From Tretioscincus oriximinensis (Eukaryota; Chordata; Lepidosauria; Squamata; Gymnophthalmidae), in contig JAJVDF010000261.1 in assembly GCA_022410635.1 (NCBI GenBank), positions 877,118-941,117 of the forward strand: 64,000 nt of DNA, given 5' to 3'. Of this stretch, positions 59,281 to 64,000 are shown one piece after another (position 1 is the stretch's first letter; each line of letters starts with the position of its first letter). The position numbers were made by a program, and so were the translations under genes. Under the pieces are notes generated by a model, which was given only the letters and a program-made list of their open reading frames with translations, was not told the DNA's origin and did not search any database.

Positions 59281-59846
59281 TGCTTGCTGCATGCATGCAA
59301 ACAGCACATTGTCACTTTAAAAACATATGACAATTGTGCTTTAGAGACCTACTTGCTGCAGCAAAGATCTGTCCATAAAAGCTTGACCTTGGGAATAGAC
59401 CTGGACAAACCTTCCCATTCTCTCAATTCCTTGCAAAAGCCATGTTTCTGGCTTTTCTGGTTTGTACTTTGTTTTGTCAATAATATTGAGAACAAGAAGG
59501 ACAATGATCAATTGAGGTCTGCGGCAGCAAAGTGAAGTACAATGAGTAGATTAATGGCACTTTTCCATATAGGCTGAACTCTGGCGTAGATGTTTAGAAG
59601 ACATTTGTGCTCATCAACCTGAAAAGATCAAACCTATGCTATATTGCCGTTTATATTAATGATGACATGTGAACACAAGATAATTTTTGCATTAAACAAC
59701 TTAATGCAAAAAAAAAGAGTAAAACATCTATTTTTGGGGTGGAAAAAGTCTTGGTTTATGTCAACATTAACTTTATGCCCATGTAGAGTGACTGCTACCT
59801 TCTTCTTTATTCATCGATAAAATGAATCAGTTCCTAGGGGCAATCT
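59281..59846. other. unassigned DNA
   Basis: Nothing recognised. Confidence 0.45.
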
Positions 59847-60045
59847 AAGAACATAAGAACAGCCATACTGGATCAGGGCACAGCCCATCTAGTCCAGCAT
59901 TCTGACCCACACAGAGGCCCACCAGATGCACGTGGGCAGTCTGAACAGTGGAAAGCAAAATATGCATCTGTTCATGACTCCTTGCAAATGGCATTTCAGG
60001 AGTCCTGCCTGTTTCTCCATCCCAGAGGCAACATCCAGATATCCA
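59847..60045 (-). repeat. CR1-like 3' end
   Basis: AAGAACATAAGAACAGCCAT, GCATTCTGACCCACACAGAG, CACCAGATGCACGTGGGCAG, AAGCAAAATATGCATCTG and GTCCTGCCTGTTTCTCCATC, all in minus-strand CR1 order. Confidence 0.87.
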
Positions 60046-61277
60046 GACATATGATGTGTATGGTCCCAAAGCCAGAGGTGCTTTCTAGCTGATGCACTTT
60101 CAAAACAGCATAAAAGCTTTCAAAATGAGACCTTTTGCCATTGTAACCCAATAGCCACTATTGCTCTGTCGTCCTCAGCTGTGGAGATGCAGTCTACCTT
60201 TTTGCTCATTGTAGTATTTGTGATTGCAATAGTAGCACCAATAACAATGTATTAAAAATAGAATGTNATTTTTATTCTAAATGAAAAAAAACATTTATAT
60301 TACAACCTTGCAATGGAAAAAAGACAGGGAAGAAGAGAAAAAAAAGAAAGGCTGTGAGTATCAAACNCTTAATTACTGGCTAAGCAAATGGAATTCCGTG
60401 AAAATTTTAGCATTAGTGCTAAAACCGCAAGAACAAATTCACTCCCTCAAGTAACCCAGTTTAAATAAGAGAAGCCTTACACCCTATTGACATCTGGCTG
60501 ATCACCTTATGCTCTCTTCTCACAGTTCACCCCTATTAAGGAATTTGCTTCATGCACATTCTTCAGAAACCAAGCCCATGTTTTTGGGCTTTGCCACCAA
60601 ACAGGCAAAATGTTCTGAGGCGTTTCCACTAGGAACATAGCCACCAACGTCAATCGTACCAGGTTTCAAGAAAGACTTCCCTTCTGGCTTCAGCTGTCTC
60701 AAGTGGCTTGAGGTTGGACTTGCAACTGTCATAAACAAAAATGAAGGGAAAGAGACCACTTTGATTCCGAAAAAAAAGAAAGCTATTAAAGCAAGCAGGA
60801 GTTAAAATGGACATTGGTTTGAACTGCTGCTGGCACCAAATAGCGGTACTGTGGGTATTTTTTCTTCTTTTTTTAAAGAAGTCCTTTCCACTTTTAAAAT
60901 ATTCATTTGTCTGTAAACATCTGATCTTAGAACAGAAACTCGGCAAAGTGGAAAGAAAAGGCATCCAAGCCTTTTTCTTAGAACTGGATGTTCTGAGGGA
61001 ATGCCACAGAACATTGGGTCTGATATTTCAGAAACAAACCAAATTAACTTTGGAAAGGAAAAAGTGGGTTACACCAAGTACAACTGACGGGTTTCAATAC
61101 TGCCCATTCAATGAGCCATGCTGAAGAATTTTCTATATGTGGCTAAAACCCAGCAGCTCAGCAATGTTTCTTATGAGTGAGAAGATGGTACCAAGGGGAA
61201 ATGAAAAGATGTTTTCTGGAAAAGGACCATCTGACCTTATTATTAACAGAAATGCTGAGAAATTTCTATAGAATGTA
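60046..61277. other. unassigned DNA
   Basis: Opposing open frames near 60550-61124 show no domain. Nothing recognised. Confidence 0.42.
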
Positions 61278-61492
61278 TACAGGGTGCTTCAAAAAAAATG
61301 TATACACACTGTGAACTTCCATAGAAAATTTATTTACTGTTCTACTGTTCTACAAAGTTAAATTTCAGAAAATTAGAAAGCCTAAAGTCCAATGTAAATA
61401 AAACGCAAATAACAAATGAGTACGAGTCACCACTGATTCTGTACATCGTATGGAAGTTCAAAGTGTGGATACATTTTTTGAAGCACCCTGTA
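61278..61492. mobile_element. mariner-type MITE, copy 2
   Basis: TA-CAGGGTGCTTCAAAAAAA at the left and TTTTTTGAAGCACCCTG-TA at the right. The interior keeps AATTAGAAAGCCTAAAGTCC, which in the 16823 copy lies on the other strand, so the two copies are in opposite orientation. The right arm pairs with the left for only about 40 bp, so this copy shows the true terminal repeat length better. Confidence 0.9.
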
Positions 61493-61906
61493 GTCATGTT
61501 TTCATAAACCACTGAGAGGGAAGAACAGTAGGAAAAAAAACATTGTTTTTGGTGTTCATAATACTCCTCTGCTAGGCATCACTTACTTATGCTTCTATAG
61601 TTGGACATTCTAGAATAAAGCATATGTATTCTGGAATGAACTAGAGCAGGCTTTATTCTAGAATAGTCAAATATAGTAGAATATGTAATGTCTGGATGCA
61701 ACCTTAATATCTTTTATATAATTCTGAACAAATGCATCTTTGTTAGGATGCTCTGAACACACCAAAAAGGCATGCCGTAAACTTGACTGGATGCAATATA
61801 ACTCATCATTTGAAAAATATGCAGAGATATGAAAACTCTATGATCCATCCATCACAATAACCAATAACAAAACTGTAATTGAACAATAGCAATAAATGTG
61901 GAAATG
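61493..61906. other. unassigned DNA with a TATTCTAGAATA-family copy
   Basis: At 61598-61680 the sequence TTGGACATTCTAGAATAAAGC and, inverted, GCTTTATTCTAGAATAGTCAA flank a short centre: a clear family member. The remainder is unassigned. Confidence 0.6.
61598..61680. repeat. TATTCTAGAATA-family inverted repeat
   Basis: Arms TTGGACATTCTAGAATAAAG and CTTTATTCTAGAATAGTCAA. It matches the copy at 45271. Confidence 0.8.
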
Positions 61907-61958
61907 CTAAGGCTGCATCCCCACATCATAAATAAGTGATATGGGGATGCAGTCTTAG
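61907..61958. repeat. 52-bp mini-hairpin
   Basis: CTAAGGCTGCATCCCCACAT and ATGGGGATGCAGTCTTAG are complementary except for one base, with a 14-base loop. A minimal inverted-repeat element, probably a remnant of a DNA transposon with GGCTGCATCC ends. Confidence 0.8.
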
Positions 61959-62036
61959 TCTCTGCTCAAGGTTCCTTGTTCTTGAACATATTTGCCTTTC
62001 TTTTCTAAACCTGAACTGGAACTAGACAAAATATAT

Positions 62037-62287
62037 TCAAGGTGGTGACAGCTACCACCTGGGAAAGCTTCAAGAAAGGATAAGACAAATTCATGGAAGA
62101 CAATGGCTACTAGGGTGAACGTCTAGGTGAAACAGACAGGATTCTTTTACATGCAGGGAGCCAATAGCGGATGAAGTTTTGTCTTCTACTTCTGGTTCAG
62201 ATTACCCAGAAGAAACTGGTGTGGCACTGTGTGAGACAGAATGCTGAACTAGATGTTCTGTGGTTCAGCATGGTTCCTCTTGTGTTC
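62037..62287 (+). repeat. CR1-like 3' end
   Basis: GGTGGTGACAGCTACCACC, GGATAAGACAAATTCATGGA, then GAAGAAACTGGTGTGGCACT and GTGTGAGACAGAATGCTGAA to a CTTGTGTTC end. Confidence 0.78.
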
Positions 62288-62412
62288 AAAGGTGCACCTA
62301 ACAGGAATCAAAAGCAAGATTCATTCATATGGAATCTTTTTTTCTACTGGGGAAAGCTCAGACTTGGATATGCTTTTTGGTCATATTCATTGCTGAGTCA
62401 TATTCAGTTTGC

Positions 62413-62438
62413 AAATAATAATAATAATAATAATAATT
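62413..62438. repeat. (AAT)n microsatellite
   Basis: About eight AAT units. Confidence 0.92.
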
Positions 62439-62599
62439 CATATACTGTTGCCAACTATGATTGTGCACTTTCTCCCAAGTGCATTTCTCTTAATTTTTAC
62501 AATTATTTTGTTCCTAGTTCTCTACCTCTTTTTGAAATCTGAAGTGCAGCATGTATTTAGCCATTTGTACAATATCATTATAAAAATGAGAAATCCCTG

Positions 62600-62945
62600 A
62601 ATTGGGTGGGCAGGAAAGGTATGATTAATAATGGGGAAATATTTTTGCACACAGAGGACCATCAGTCTGTAGCATTTACTGTTACAAGAAGTAGGGACAA
62701 AACTGTCTTTCGACAAATTCATGGTGGGCAGCAATATCAAGGGCTACTAGAAGTGATATCTAGATATCTCCTCCACGTTGGAAGAAGTTGGATGCCTTTA
62801 AGGGCTTATTTGCAATGAGTCAAAAACAGAGGAACTTTTTGTGTTTGTCTTCTGCCCAAATTGTCCAAAAACAATTGGTGGGGAACTAGATGAGACAGAA
62901 TGGTGGATTAGATAAGCTATGGCCTGATCAAACTATTGTTATTGA
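62600..62945 (+). repeat. CR1-like 3' end
   Basis: GGGTGGGCAGGAAAGGTATG, GGGAAATATTTTTGCACACA, ACCATCAGTCTGTAGCATTT, CAAATTCATGGTGGGCAGC and GAACTAGATGAGACAGAATG in plus-strand CR1 order. Confidence 0.78.
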
Positions 62946-63706
62946 GAAAATCTGTCTTTTCCTTCTAGTAGTACTTAAAGCTCAAGATATCTTAAGCTTG
63001 AAAGTGTTATACCAAGAGCTACAATTGTATTTATAAGTTATCCTAATTTTTGGCCTATTAAAATTTTCTGTCCCATCTAAGGCTTCCATAAAATGCTAGG
63101 AAAGGAGAGCTACAGCTTTAATGGGTGTGAAAAATAGGAAGTCTTAGCACCTTATAATGACTGCAACTTGTATTCAAATTTCCTCTTCGGCACAGCCATT
63201 AAAACTACAGCTCTCCTGCCCTGTGATTTTAACAGGAACCCTGATTCCATCGTATGGACGAAATCTTGGCGTCTCCTGTCTGCTCCTAGTATTTGCTTTC
63301 ATTTTTCTGCTGAGTTGTCCTCTCATGCTATGCCCCAGCAGGGAAAGAGTAGACATATTAGCCCTTGGGGAACTAGTGCTAATGAGAAACCAGGCATCCC
63401 TTATCCCAAGGAGATCCAGAGCCCAGCCATCTTTTCTTCTCTTGGGAGTCAAAAGCAGATTATTGGCGACATACTTAGCCTCTGCCAACCCAGGTCCTGG
63501 GAATTTCAGCTCGTTCTCAAGCTCAGATGTTTCAGTTGACAGCAAGAATGAGATGCTGCCAAGTTAAAAACCCACGGAATGAATCGATTTTTAAAAAAAT
63601 TCAAGCAGAAACCAGCTTAGCAGAAATGCAAACTTTGTCCTAAAATTATAAATCAGTAAGACTGTAATAAAATTCTTGTATATGAATTCCAGGCTGGTCT
63701 TTATGC
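62946..63706. other. unassigned DNA with frames on both strands
   Basis: At 63157-63567 three overlapping open frames (two plus, one minus, 123-136 codons) are seen. None has a recognisable domain. The segment is richer in GC than its surroundings, which alone makes stops rarer. Confidence 0.35.
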
Positions 63707-64000
63707 TATTTAATCTTTCCTTAAGATCAGGCATAGTACCAATAGATTGGAAGGTAGCTAATGTAACACCAATCTTCAAAAAAGGATCCCGGGGTGATCC
63801 CGGAAATTATAGACCAATCAGTTTAACATCAATTCCAGGTAAAGTGTTGGAAACCATAATTAAGGACAAAATTACTAAACACATGGAGAAGCATGCATTG
63901 CTGAATGAAACTCAGCATGGCTTTAGCAAAGGTAAATCATGCCTTACCAACTTGCTAGAATTCTTTGAGAATGTAAACAAACATGTAGATAAAGGGGATC
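63707..64000 (+). mobile_element. CR1-like LINE, RT domain, runs off the window
   Basis: Open to the end of the window without a stop. It reads IFNLSLRSGIVPIDWKVANV, TPIFKKGSRGDPGNYRPISL, then TSIPGKVLETIIKDKITKHM, NETQHGFSKGKSCLTNLLEF, the fingers and palm of a LINE RT. It starts at the same 18-bp sequence at which the 5' half stops (54132-54149), so it is the direct continuation of that element or of a very close relative. Confidence 0.9.

Noticed and set aside
63157..63567. Three overlapping frames on both strands, up to 136 codons
   Set aside because: Frames on both strands point to stop-poor GC-rich sequence. No domain, no matching splice context that I can support.
1..64000. CRISPR arrays, rRNA, bacterial operons
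   Set aside because: No spaced direct-repeat arrays or rRNA blocks are seen, and the whole window has vertebrate repeat content.

Overview
This is a stretch of vertebrate nuclear DNA, most likely from a squamate reptile (lizard or gecko type). The evidence is AT-rich sequence full of CR1-like and L2-like LINE pieces, two tRNA-derived SINE families with (CTT)n tails or L2-like 3' ends, mariner- and hAT-type non-autonomous DNA transposons, and scattered single-base Ns plus one 20-N gap typical of a draft short-read assembly. The species assignment is inference. I see no bacterial-style operon, no functional tRNA or rRNA gene, no CRISPR array and no clearly recognisable host protein-coding gene. 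The window reads as intergenic or intronic DNA.

Layout. 1-9.7 kb: a CR1-like fragment with a readable reverse transcriptase (RT) end (2.1-3.4 kb), a 5'-truncated L1 with poly(A) and target-site duplication (4.1-4.9 kb), a tRNA-SINE (5.3 kb) and a palindromic mini-element (8.0 kb). 9.7-11.9 kb: a SINE interrupted by a 1.94-kb hAT-like element with an exact 8-bp target duplication. 12-18.3 kb: CR1 pieces, one split by a 1.02-kb inverted-repeat element, a mariner MITE and an L2 tail inside a CR1. 18.3-32 kb: mostly single-copy DNA with scattered repeats, the assembly gap at 29.3 kb and an 'ACTCGAGTATAAGC' type repeat. 32-36 kb: a double hairpin element containing a copy of gap-flanking sequence, a SINE and the longest L2 piece. 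36-45 kb: palindromic MITEs, a hairpin element, a candidate coding exon (43.2-43.55 kb, minus strand), a classic CR1 end and SINEs. 45-52 kb: more CR1, a family of short 'TATTCTAGAATA' inverted repeats, and a solo LTR whose empty site can be reconstructed from a related repeat in the window. 52-64 kb: the 5' half of a relatively young CR1-like LINE (ORF1 esterase plus endonuclease) stops in the RT domain at 54,149. RT sequence resumes at the same codon region at 63,707 and runs off the window. The two halves share an 18-bp direct repeat and are separated by 9.56 kb of other DNA.

The biology visible is repeat biology: L2-like LINE 3' ends resemble the SINE tails (a likely parasite/host pair), nested insertions give relative ages, and non-autonomous DNA transposons outnumber any autonomous copy (no transposase seen). 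Several non-repetitive blocks (about 12.0-12.5, 41.1, 42.6-43.0, 54.7-55.2, 57.4-57.8 and 58.1-58.4 kb) look like candidate conserved non-coding elements, but this cannot be tested without an alignment.
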